Source: Desulfocarbo indianensis
Lineage (GTDB): Bacteria > Desulfobacterota > Desulfarculia > Desulfarculales > Desulfarculaceae
Assembly: GCA_001184205.1 (NCBI GenBank)
Contig: LBMP01000002.1
Span: 21,403 to 85,402, forward strand
Length of the DNA: 64,000 bases
Direction: 5' to 3'
The notes beneath the pieces were generated by a model. That model saw only the letters and a list, made by a program, of their open reading frames with translations, did no database searches and was not told the origin of the DNA. Below, one piece after another: positions 1 to 7,935 of the stretch (the first letter of the stretch is position 1; every line of letters starts with the position of its first letter). Made by a program: the position numbers and the translations under genes.

Positions 1-1000
1 GGACGGGCTGACCGCCTTGAAGCACATTAAGGCCAACTATCCGAGCACCGAGGTTATCCTGCTCACCGGCCAGGCCTGTACCGACGACGGCGTGGCCGGC
101 ATGAAGCTGGGCGCCTTCGACTACCTGGGCAAGCCGGTGGAGCTGGAACGGCTGATCGCCCACATCGATCTGGCCAGGGAGCGCCTGACCCGCCGCCGGG
201 AGGCCGAGGCCGAGGCCGAGTTCCGCGCCCAGGTCTCCGAGCGCATGGCGGCGGCCGAGCGCCTGGCCGCCCTGGGCACCCTGGCCGCGGGCGTGGCGCA
301 CGAGATCAACAACCCGCTGGCCATAATCTCCGAGTCCCGGGGCTGGCTGGAGACCCGCCTGGCCAAGGATGCCGGCCTGTCTCCGGAGACCCGCAAGGCC
401 GGCGAGCTCGCCTTGAGCAAGATAGCGGCCGGGGTGGAGCGGGCCAAACAGATAACCCATCAGCTCCTGGGCTTCGCCCGCCGCACCGATTGGGAGGTGC
501 GGGAGGTGGACCTGGCCGGCCTGGCGAACGAGGTGGTGGATTTGGTCAAGAAAACCGCTGAAAACAGCGGAGCGGAACTGATCTCCAAGGTGGAGCCGGC
601 CACTCATCTCTGGAGCGATCCCCATGGACTCAGGCAGGTTTTGCTGAACCTGGCCACCAACGGGCTGCAGGCGGTGAACAGCGGCGGCCGGGTGGAGATA
701 ACCGCCGGCCAGTCCGGCGATCGCATGGTTATCGCCGTGCGCGACAACGGGGTGGGAATCCCCAAGGAAAATCTGAAGAGGATTTTCGAACCATTTTTTA
801 CCACCAAACCGCCTGGCCAAGGCACCGGCCTGGGGCTGAGCGTGTCGCAGGGCATCGTGGATAAGCTGGGAGGCAGCATCGAAGTCGAGAGCAAGGTCGG
901 CGCTGGCTCCACTTTCCGGGTGATATTGCCCAAGCGGCCGCCGGTGGCGCCCCTCAGTTTGGAGCAGGGCCCCTGGGGAGGAGGCGAGGAGGCGTCGTGA
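1..1000 (+). CDS. Receiver-histidine kinase hybrid, 5' end cut by window
   Basis: The reading frame is open from base 2, so the gene starts outside the window. What remains is the C-terminal third of a receiver domain (VILLTGQ, then AFDYLGKPVE with the conserved receiver Lys), a short charged coiled coil, a HisKA dimerisation helix with the H-box AAGVAHEINNPLA (His codon 299-301), and a HATPase_c domain with the N, G1 and G2 boxes (NLATNGLQAV, DNGVGIP, GTGLGLS). No membrane segment is visible, so it is probably a cytoplasmic kinase that receives phosphoryl groups or is switched by them. Its stop overlaps the next start (GTGA), indicating translational coupling. The layout is the same as the gene at 3565-4722, and the two are probably paralogues from a tandem duplication. 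The signal is unknown. Confidence 0.93.
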   Translation, partial: DGLTALKHIKANYPSTEVILLTGQACTDDGVAGMKLGAFDYLGKPVELERLIAHIDLARERLTRRREAEAEAEFRAQVSERMAAAERLAALGTLAAGVAHEINNPLAIISESRGWLETRLAKDAGLSPETRKAGELALSKIAAGVERAKQITHQLLGFARRTDWEVREVDLAGLANEVVDLVKKTAENSGAELISKVEPATHLWSDPHGLRQVLLNLATNGLQAVNSGGRVEITAGQSGDRMVIAVRDNGVGIPKENLKRIFEPFFTTKPPGQGTGLGLSVSQGIVDKLGGSIEVESKVGAGSTFRVILPKRPPVAPLSLEQGPWGGGEEAS

Positions 1001-1443
1001 GCATATCAATAGGCGTATTGCTTGTGGACGACGAGCGGGATTTCGTGGAGATGCTGGGGCTCAGGCTGGAGGAGGAGGGCCACCGGGTGGCCACCGCCTT
1101 TTCCGGCGAGGCGGCGCTGGGGGCGCTGGAAGAAAGCCATGAGATCACCGACGTGGTGGTGCTGGATTTGAAGATGCCCGGCCTGGACGGGGTGGAAACC
1201 CTGAAGGCGATCAAGGAGCGCTGGCCTTTGCTGGAGGTGATCCTGCTCACCGGCCACGGCACCATCGACAGCGCCGTGGCGGGGCTCAAGTCGGGCGCTT
1301 TCGATTATCTCCTGAAGCCGGCGGATTTCGGCGAGCTTCTGGAGAAGCTGGACCAGGCGCGGCGGCTCAAATGGGAGCAAGAGGAACGGATGCGGCTGGC
1401 GGAGGCCAAGCTCATGGGCCGCCGCAGCGGGGGTCTGCTCTAG
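997..1443 (+). CDS. Single-domain response regulator
   Basis: This 148-aa protein is one receiver domain with no output domain. The acidic pair is D11/D12, the phospho-acceptor is D57 in VVVLDLKMPGLDG, the Thr is T85 in LTGHG and the Lys is K107 in YLLKP. The GTG start overlaps the stop of the upstream kinase by 4 bp. It probably carries phosphoryl groups between the neighbouring kinases, as in a CheY- or Spo0F-like relay. The receivers at 3152, 3565 and 4725 are very similar in sequence (shared MPG(M/L)DG and LTGH signatures). Its partner is inferred from position only. Confidence 0.93.
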   Translation: MSISIGVLLVDDERDFVEMLGLRLEEEGHRVATAFSGEAALGALEESHEITDVVVLDLKMPGLDGVETLKAIKERWPLLEVILLTGHGTIDSAVAGLKSGAFDYLLKPADFGELLEKLDQARRLKWEQEERMRLAEAKLMGRRSGGLL

Positions 1444-1478
1444 GTCCGATAGGGAAGAGGCGGAGAGGCGGTCAAGGC

Positions 1479-3122
1479 ATGCAAAAATTATATCGCCGTC
1501 TGGCCAACAGAATGACCTTTATCTCCCTGGTGGTAGCCTTGGCGCCGTTGTACGCCTTGAGCGCGGGGATTTATTTCTATTTTTCCGGCATACATCAGGA
1601 ACAGCTCAAGAACGAGCTGCGCACCCTGGCCCACAACCGGGTCAGCGCCATCGGCCTTTTTCTGGATGAGCGCACCTCGGTCCTGGAGGTGCTGGCCCAG
1701 ACCTCCAGCAAGGAGGCGCTCACCAAACCGGGGGCCCTGGAAAAGGTGTTCGGCCTTTTGAACCGCCGCAGCTGGTCTTTCCTGGATTTGGGGGTGATAG
1801 ACTCCAAGGGCCGCCATCTGGCCTATGTGGGGCCCTATCCCCTGGAAGACCGCAACTACTCGGAGGCCCCCTGGTTCCGGCACACCATGCTGCGGGGCAC
1901 CTATATCAGCGACGTGTTCCTGGGCTTCCGCGGCACGCCCCACTTCGTGGTGGCGGTCAAGCACTCGGCGGGGTCGGATTCCTGGATCCTGCGCGCCACC
2001 ATTGATTCGGACGTGTTCACCCGCCTGGTGCGCAGCGCCCAATTGGGCCAGCGCGGCGATTCCTACATAGTCAACAGCGCCGGCAAATACCAGACCCCGC
2101 CCCGTTTCGGCGGCGATATCCTGGCCGATTGCCAGCTCTGCATGCAAAGCGTGCCCCGGGGCATCAACGTGGTGGAGCGGGTAACCCCCGACGGCAAGCA
2201 CCTGCTCACCGCCTTCGCCTGGCTATCGAAAAAAGATTGGCTGTTGGTCATCGACCAGGACCCGCGCGAGGCCTTGGGGCCCTTGATTCTGGCCAGGGAG
2301 CTGGAACTGGCCGTGTTGGTCCTGGCCAGCCTGCTCATAGCGGCCTCCATCATTTTCCTGGCCCGCCGCATGGTCCGGCGCCTGGAGGAGCAGGACCGGC
2401 AGCGCAGCGCCCTGGACGCCCAGCTGGCCCACTCGGGCCGCCTGGTCTCCCTGGGGCGCATGGCCGCCGGAGTGGCCCATGAGATAAACAACCCCCTGGC
2501 CGCCATCGGCGAATTGGCGGGCCTTTTGGATGACCTCATAGACGAGGATTTCCGCAGGAATCATCCCCACGGAGCCTTGTTCAAGGAGAACCTGACCAAA
2601 ATACAGCAGCACGTGGACCGGGTTCGCAGCGTAACCCACCGCCTCCTGGGGTTCGCCAGGCGCATGGAGCCCCGCCTGGATTCGGTGGAGATCAACCAGG
2701 TTTTGACGGAAGCCTTCTCGTTTTTGGAAAGAGAGGCTAAGCTAAAAGGAGTGGAGGTGGATTTGGCGCTGTCGCAGGACCTGCCCAGCCTGCAAACCGA
2801 CCGGGCCCAGTTGCAGCAGGTTTTCTTGAATCTGCTCAACAACGCCTTGGACGCGGTGGAGGGAGGCGGGCGCATCACCCTGGCCAGCCGGCGGGAGGAT
2901 GGCGAGGTGGTGGTGAGCGTGGCCGACAACGGGCCGGGCATCCCCAAGGAAGTTCAGGACAGCGTGTTCGATCCCTTCTTCACCACCAAGGCTCCGGGCG
3001 AAGGCACCGGCCTGGGGCTCAGCATTAGTCATTCCATCATGCAAAAGCTGGGAGGTTCCATAACGTTTGAGAGCGAGCCGGGCAAGGGAGCCACCTTTTT
3101 TGTGCACATCCCTATCTCTTGA
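1479..3122 (+). CDS. Membrane sensor histidine kinase with extracytoplasmic Cache-type domain
   Basis: I start this gene at the ATG at 1479 behind a GGAG-rich stretch. A longer frame opens at 1371 but lies inside the upstream gene. The 547-aa product has an N-terminal membrane helix (about residues 10-32), an extracytoplasmic region of about 240 residues resembling dCache sensors, a second helix (about 275-300), a linker, HisKA with MAAGVAHEINNPLAAI, and HATPase_c (NLLNNALDAV, DNGPGIP, GTGLGLS). No clear HAMP domain is visible after helix 2. It is the only membrane-anchored kinase in this array, so it is the likely signal input. Small organic acids are common Cache ligands, but the ligand here is not readable from sequence. 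Confidence 0.93.
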   Translation: MQKLYRRLANRMTFISLVVALAPLYALSAGIYFYFSGIHQEQLKNELRTLAHNRVSAIGLFLDERTSVLEVLAQTSSKEALTKPGALEKVFGLLNRRSWSFLDLGVIDSKGRHLAYVGPYPLEDRNYSEAPWFRHTMLRGTYISDVFLGFRGTPHFVVAVKHSAGSDSWILRATIDSDVFTRLVRSAQLGQRGDSYIVNSAGKYQTPPRFGGDILADCQLCMQSVPRGINVVERVTPDGKHLLTAFAWLSKKDWLLVIDQDPREALGPLILARELELAVLVLASLLIAASIIFLARRMVRRLEEQDRQRSALDAQLAHSGRLVSLGRMAAGVAHEINNPLAAIGELAGLLDDLIDEDFRRNHPHGALFKENLTKIQQHVDRVRSVTHRLLGFARRMEPRLDSVEINQVLTEAFSFLEREAKLKGVEVDLALSQDLPSLQTDRAQLQQVFLNLLNNALDAVEGGGRITLASRREDGEVVVSVADNGPGIPKEVQDSVFDPFFTTKAPGEGTGLGLSISHSIMQKLGGSITFESEPGKGATFFVHIPIS

Positions 3123-3151
3123 GGCCAACTGGAAGCAAGGAGGAATGGCGG

Positions 3152-3556
3152 GTGGATTCTTTCAATGTGCTGGTAGTCGATGATGAAAAAGATTTCCTCC
3201 AGGCCCTGGTGGCGCGGCTAGGCTTACGCAAACTCAACGCGGTGGGCGTGGAAAACGGATTGGCCGCCTTGGAGCATTTGGAGCGGGCGCCGGTGGATGT
3301 GGTGGTGTTGGATCTCAAGATGCCCGGCATGGACGGCCTGGAGGTCCTGGGGGAGATCAAGCGCCGCCGGCCCGGCGTGGAGGTGGTGATCCTGACCGGT
3401 CACGGTTCGGTGGAATCGGGCATGGAGGGAGTCAGCCGGGGGGCCTTCGCCTATCTGGTCAAGCCGGTGAAGCTCGATGAGCTGATGGAAAAAATCGTCA
3501 AGGCCTATGAATGGAAGCGCATGAACCAAGAGCTTCCCCCCAACGACTCCGATTGA
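3152..3556 (+). CDS. Single-domain response regulator
   Basis: I place the start at GTG 3152, which has a strong AAGGAGG at 3137-3143. An in-frame TTG at 3119 overlaps the upstream stop but has no better ribosome site. The product is a 134-aa receiver domain with D10/D11, phospho-acceptor D54 (VVVLDLKMPGMDG), an LTGHGS loop and YLVKP Lys. There is no output domain. It sits between the membrane kinase and the receiver-kinase hybrid, so it is a plausible relay protein between them. Confidence 0.92.
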   Translation: MDSFNVLVVDDEKDFLQALVARLGLRKLNAVGVENGLAALEHLERAPVDVVVLDLKMPGMDGLEVLGEIKRRRPGVEVVILTGHGSVESGMEGVSRGAFAYLVKPVKLDELMEKIVKAYEWKRMNQELPPNDSD

Positions 3557-3564
3557 GAAACTCC

Positions 3565-4722
3565 ATGGGACCAGCCGGCGCAGACTTGCTATTGGTGGAT
3601 GACGAGCGGGATTTTCTTGAATCACTTGCCCGGCGTCTGTCGCTTCGCGGCTACAACGTGCATACCGCCGAAAACGGGCCGGACGCCCTGGCCGCTCTGG
3701 ACGCCACCCCCATCGACGTGGCCGTGTTGGACGTGCGCATGCCGGGCATGGACGGCGTGACGCTTTTAAAAGAGTTGAAGCGCCGTCACGGCGAGGTGGA
3801 GGTGCTGATCCTCACCGGCCACGCCGACTTGGAGGCCTCGCTGCAGGGCATGCAGCACGGCTTGTTCGATTATCTCACCAAGCCGGTGGACATAGACCGG
3901 CTCACCGCCAAGATCGAGGCGGCCCTGGCCCGGGCCAAGGGCCGCGCCGCCAGCCAGGTGCGCACCTTCAGCCAGAAGATGAAGGAGCGCATGGCCTCCG
4001 CCGACCGCCTGGCGGTGGTGGGCACCATGGCGGCCAGCATCGTCCATGAGATCAACAACCCCCTGGCCGTGATCAACGAGAGCACCGGCTATCTGCAGAC
4101 CGTGGTGGGCAAGGCGGAGCTGCCCCCGGATTTGAAAGCCAAGCTGGAAATGGCGCTGGCCAAGACCGCCGCCGCGGTGGACCGGGCCAAGGTGATAAGC
4201 CGGCGCTTGCTTTCCTTCGCCCGGCGCTCGGATTCGGTGGCCAAGCTGGTGGACTTCCAGGATTTGGCCGGGGAGGTGCTGGACCTGACCCACAAGCCGG
4301 CCGAGCACGCCAAGGTGCGGGTTTCCGTACGCATGGAAACCGGCCAGGCGAAATCGTGGCTGGATCCTTACCCCTTGCGTCAGGTGCTCTTGAATCTGGT
4401 GAGCAACGCCATCCAGGCCCAGGACGGCGGCGGCGAGGTGGAGATAGCCATCGCCGGCGGCGAGAACACGGTGGTGATGGCGGTGCGGGACCAGGGCCCG
4501 GGAATTCCGCCGGAGAACATGGAGCGCATTTTCGAGCCGTTTTTCACCACCAAGCCCGAAGAGATCGGCACCGGCTTGGGCCTGCCCGTCTCGCGCAGCA
4601 TCGTGGAGGAACTGGGCGGCCGCCTGGAAGTGGAGAGCACCCTGGGCGAGGGCACCGTGTTCAAGGTGATTCTGCCAAGAAATAAACCGCCGGCGGACCA
4701 AAGCGCCGGCGAGGAGTCGTAA
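3565..4722 (+). CDS. Receiver-histidine kinase hybrid (cytoplasmic)
   Basis: The chosen ATG (3565) directly precedes the receiver domain; an in-frame ATG at 3511 lies inside the previous gene. The 385-aa protein has an N-terminal receiver (D12/D13, phospho-acceptor D56 in VAVLDVRMPGMDG, K106), a helical linker, HisKA with the H-box AASIVHEINNPLA (H161) and HATPase_c (NLVSNAIQAQ, DQGPGIP, GTGLGLP). There is no membrane segment. A receiver placed before the kinase suggests that its activity is controlled by another kinase. It is a near copy in layout of the gene truncated at the window start. Confidence 0.93.
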   Translation: MGPAGADLLLVDDERDFLESLARRLSLRGYNVHTAENGPDALAALDATPIDVAVLDVRMPGMDGVTLLKELKRRHGEVEVLILTGHADLEASLQGMQHGLFDYLTKPVDIDRLTAKIEAALARAKGRAASQVRTFSQKMKERMASADRLAVVGTMAASIVHEINNPLAVINESTGYLQTVVGKAELPPDLKAKLEMALAKTAAAVDRAKVISRRLLSFARRSDSVAKLVDFQDLAGEVLDLTHKPAEHAKVRVSVRMETGQAKSWLDPYPLRQVLLNLVSNAIQAQDGGGEVEIAIAGGENTVVMAVRDQGPGIPPENMERIFEPFFTTKPEEIGTGLGLPVSRSIVEELGGRLEVESTLGEGTVFKVILPRNKPPADQSAGEES

Positions 4723-4724
4723 AC

Positions 4725-5162
4725 ATGAGCGAGCAAGCCATCAAGGTATTGTTGGTGGATGATGAGGCGGATTATTTACAAACCCTGAGCAAGCGCCTGT
4801 CCATGCGCAAACTGGAGGTGTACAGCGCCACCAGCGGCCAGGAAGCCTTGGCCGAGTTGGACAAGCATTCGGTGGACGTGGTGGTCCTGGACGTGCGCAT
4901 GCCCGGCATGGACGGCTTGGAAGCCATCAAGGAGATAAAAAAGCGCTTTCCCATGCTGGAGGTGATCATGCTCACCGGCCACGCGGACATTGAATGCTCC
5001 ATCGAGGGCATGGGCTGCGGGGCCTTTGACTATCTGCTCAAACCGGTGGCCATCGACGAACTGCTCTATAAAATCCAGGACGCCTATAAAGTAAAGACGC
5101 TCAAGGAACGCAAGATAGCCGATCTCAAGGCAGCGGCCCAGGAGCGGGATCAACATGCCTGA
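4725..5162 (+). CDS. Single-domain response regulator
   Basis: This 145-aa protein is a receiver domain (D12/D13, phospho-acceptor D56 in VVVLDVRMPGMDG, LTGHAD, YLLKP) with a short charged, probably helical C-terminal tail of about 25 residues. The start follows the previous stop by 2 bp and is served by a GGAG in the end of that gene. It is the last receiver before the phosphotransfer-type enzyme at 5188, which makes that enzyme or its regulator a candidate target; this is inferred from gene order only. Confidence 0.92.
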   Translation: MSEQAIKVLLVDDEADYLQTLSKRLSMRKLEVYSATSGQEALAELDKHSVDVVVLDVRMPGMDGLEAIKEIKKRFPMLEVIMLTGHADIECSIEGMGCGAFDYLLKPVAIDELLYKIQDAYKVKTLKERKIADLKAAAQERDQHA

Positions 5163-5187
5163 GTCGGAAAAAGCTTAAGCCGGGCCC

Positions 5188-7800
5188 ATGGTGATCAAGG
5201 CCATCAAAAAACTGTTCGGCCTGGGCCAGGAGGAGCCGCAGCTTTCCGCCGAGGAGGTGGGAAGCCTGCGCGACGCTTTCAAGGCCCGCTACCACAGCTT
5301 CAAGATGCTGCTGGCCGCCAACAACAAAGCCCTGGAACTCATGTCCGAGATGGAGCGGGCCCTACTGGGGGACCGGCCCTACGGCATGGCTTTCATCCGG
5401 GCCCATTGCACGGGCATAGGCGTCAACGTGTTTCAAATGGTGCGTTCCATGGGGGAACTCGCCCCGGAGCGTTACCAGGCCCTGCCCCAGCGCTTCAAGG
5501 ATATCCAGGGCCGCATCAATCAGGAACTGGCTCGGCGCGAATCCGAGCAGGACCTGCCCCTGGTCGTATCCCTGGAGAGCGTGGACAAGGATTTCATCGA
5601 CGTGGTGGGCTCCAAGATGGCCAACCTGGGCGAGGTGCGGAATCGGGTGGGCCTGGCCACCCCGGAAGGCTTCGCCCTCACCTCCAAGGCCCAAAGGCTT
5701 TTCTTTCAGCACAACCAGCTGCGCGAGGAAATCAACCGCCGCATCCAGGCCACCGATCTGGGCCGGGTGGAAAAGCTGTTCGATCTTTCCGCAGGCTTGC
5801 AGCAGCTCATCGTGCAGTCCCAACTGCCGCCGGAACTGACCGGGGAATTGCGGGCCGCCTATGCCCATCTGGAGAAACGGACTCGGCCGGGAGTAACCGT
5901 TTCGGTGCGCTCCAGCGCCCTAGGCGAGGACGCGGCCGGCACTTCCTTTGCCGGCCAATACCGCAGCCAGCTGAACGTGGCGTCCAGCAACCTGGAGGAA
6001 GCCTACAAGGACGTGGTGGCCAGCCTGTACAGCCCCCAGGCCATGAGCTACCGGTGGGGAAGGGGCCTGCCCGACGAGGACGTGGTCATGTGCGTGGGCT
6101 TCCTGGCCATGGTGGACGCGGCGGTGGGCGGCGTTACCTACACCCGCGATCCCCTGAACATCCGGGACAGCCGGCTTTTCCTCAATTCCGCCTGGGGCCT
6201 GCCCAAGAGCGTGGTGGACGGCGCGGCGGTGGTGGACGTCTTCGTGGTGGAGCGCGGCGAGGGCCTCCAGGTCGCGGAAAGGCGCATAGCCCACAAGGAG
6301 CAGAAATTCGTTTGCTATCCCGAGGAGGGCGTGTGCCGCCTGGACTTGACCGGCGATCTGGCCGGCGCGCCCTCGCTGAACGACGAGCAGGCCTTGGCCT
6401 TGGCCGAGGCGGGAATCCGCCTGGAGGAATACTACGGGGGAGCCCAGGACGTTGAATGGGCCCTTAATCAGGCCGGCGAGATCGTGATCCTGCAATGCCG
6501 GCCACTCCAACAGCAGGAAAAGGAGGCGGCGGCGGAGCGGCCCGTGCTGCCTTCGGGCGCCAGCCCCCTGATCACCGGCGGGGTGGCGGCCAGCCCCGGC
6601 GTGGCGGCGGGCAAGGTGTATTGGGTCAACAAGGACCGCGACGCCTTGGCTTTTCCCGACGGCGCGGTGTTGGCTTGCCAGCAGCCCTTCCCGCGGCTGG
6701 CGGCGCTGCTTTCGCGGGCTGCCGCGGTGGTGGCGGGCCAGGGCGGCATGGCCGGCCACATGGCCAACGTGGCCCGCGAGTTCGGGGTGCCGGCCCTGTT
6801 CGGCCTGGGCCGGGCGGTGGAATCATTGCGGCAGGACGACGAGGTCACGGTGGACGCCGAGGGCCTTAGCATTTACGCCGGGCGGGTGGAGGAACTGCTG
6901 GCGGCCGGCAGCCACCGGAAAAACCTGATGCTGGACAGCCCGGTGGCGAAAGTCATGGAGCGCGTGATCGAGCACGTGGCGCCGCTCACCCTCATAGACC
7001 CGGACGCGGCCGAATTCAAGGCGGAGAGCGTGCAGACCCTGCACGACATCACCAGGTTCTGCCATGAGAAGTCGGTTCACGAGATGTTTTCCTTCGGCAA
7101 GAAGCACCATTTTCCCGAGCGCTCCTCCAAGCAGCTTTATTACAAGGTGCCCATGCAGTGGTGGATCATCAACCTGGATGACGGCTACCACGAGGAGGTG
7201 GAAAGCAAATACGTGCACCTGGAAAACATCGCCTGCCGGGCCATGCTGGCCCTGTGGGACGGGATGGCCGCGATTCCCTGGGAGGGGCCGCCCGCCATGC
7301 ACGGCCGGGGCCTGGCTTCGGTGCTTTTTCAGGCCACCACCAATCCCAACCTGGTGCCCGGCGTGAAGACCTCCTACGCCAATCTCAACTACTTCATGAT
7401 TTCCCGGAATTTTATGAGCCTGCATTCCCGTTTCGGTTTTCATTTTTCCACGGTGGAGGCGCTGGTGGGCGACCGGCCCCCGGAAAATTATATTTCCTTC
7501 ACCTTCAAGGGCGGGGCGGCCGATTTCAAGCGGCGCCTGGCGCGGGTGCATTTCATCGCCGATCTGCTGGAAGAAAACGATTTTCGCCTGCGCCTGAACG
7601 AGGACATGGCCGCCGCCAGGGTGGAGGGCCTGCCCCAGGCCGAAATGGAGGCAAAATTGCGGCTCCTGGGCTATCTGATAATGCATACCCGCCAATTGGA
7701 CATGATCATGAGCGATCCCGCCGCGGTGGAGCAATACCGCAACAAGATGCGCGTGGATATTGCCAAGGTGCTGAACCTGACCGGTGACGCGCGGCCCTAG
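5188..7800 (+). CDS. PEP synthase/PPDK-like phosphotransfer protein without a PEP-binding barrel
   Basis: The 870-aa protein has an N-terminal helical segment (about 1-130) and a PPDK/PEP-synthase ATP-grasp domain (about 140-440, with SVRSSALGEDAAGTSFAGQY and GGVTYTRDP). A swivelling PEP-utiliser domain follows (about 455-570), keeping the phospho-acceptor His in GGMAGHMANV (H524). True PEP synthase and PPDK end in a TIM-barrel that binds PEP or pyruvate. Here residues from about 580 to the end are instead a roughly 290-residue region I do not recognise. The protein can therefore probably take phosphate from ATP onto H524, but its acceptor is unknown. It is transcribed with the two-component array 25 bp upstream. 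Family assignment is secure for the first two domains; function is open. Confidence 0.88.
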   Translation: MVIKAIKKLFGLGQEEPQLSAEEVGSLRDAFKARYHSFKMLLAANNKALELMSEMERALLGDRPYGMAFIRAHCTGIGVNVFQMVRSMGELAPERYQALPQRFKDIQGRINQELARRESEQDLPLVVSLESVDKDFIDVVGSKMANLGEVRNRVGLATPEGFALTSKAQRLFFQHNQLREEINRRIQATDLGRVEKLFDLSAGLQQLIVQSQLPPELTGELRAAYAHLEKRTRPGVTVSVRSSALGEDAAGTSFAGQYRSQLNVASSNLEEAYKDVVASLYSPQAMSYRWGRGLPDEDVVMCVGFLAMVDAAVGGVTYTRDPLNIRDSRLFLNSAWGLPKSVVDGAAVVDVFVVERGEGLQVAERRIAHKEQKFVCYPEEGVCRLDLTGDLAGAPSLNDEQALALAEAGIRLEEYYGGAQDVEWALNQAGEIVILQCRPLQQQEKEAAAERPVLPSGASPLITGGVAASPGVAAGKVYWVNKDRDALAFPDGAVLACQQPFPRLAALLSRAAAVVAGQGGMAGHMANVAREFGVPALFGLGRAVESLRQDDEVTVDAEGLSIYAGRVEELLAAGSHRKNLMLDSPVAKVMERVIEHVAPLTLIDPDAAEFKAESVQTLHDITRFCHEKSVHEMFSFGKKHHFPERSSKQLYYKVPMQWWIINLDDGYHEEVESKYVHLENIACRAMLALWDGMAAIPWEGPPAMHGRGLASVLFQATTNPNLVPGVKTSYANLNYFMISRNFMSLHSRFGFHFSTVEALVGDRPPENYISFTFKGGAADFKRRLARVHFIADLLEENDFRLRLNEDMAAARVEGLPQAEMEAKLRLLGYLIMHTRQLDMIMSDPAAVEQYRNKMRVDIAKVLNLTGDARP

Positions 7801-7854
7801 GAAATCTTTTCCGCTTATATAATTGAAAGAGCCCGGAAGCCTGTCTCGACGATA

Positions 7855-7883
7855 TTGACAGGGCGATTTATCGGCTTCATAAT
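7855..7883 (+). promoter_or_regulatory. Sigma-70-type promoter for the lactate permease unit
   Basis: TTGACA at 7855-7860, a 17-bp spacer and CATAAT at 7878-7883 make a near-consensus promoter 50 bp before the permease start. The operator at 7881-7897 overlaps the -10 element. Confidence 0.75.
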
Positions 7884-7897
7884 TGGTACAACCAATT
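7881..7897. promoter_or_regulatory. GntR/FadR-type operator (PdhR/LldR-like palindrome)
   Basis: AATTGGTACAACCAATT is a perfect 7-bp inverted repeat with a 3-bp spacer. It matches the known TTGGT-N3-ACCAA operators of PdhR, LldR and related FadR-subfamily regulators. It overlaps the -10 box, as expected for repression. The gene at 9680-10432 encodes a regulator of that subfamily, so local autogenous control is the simplest reading. Confidence 0.75.
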
Positions 7898-7935
7898 TAG
7901 GAATGGTACGGAAATGCGCTGATAAGGTCAAGACC

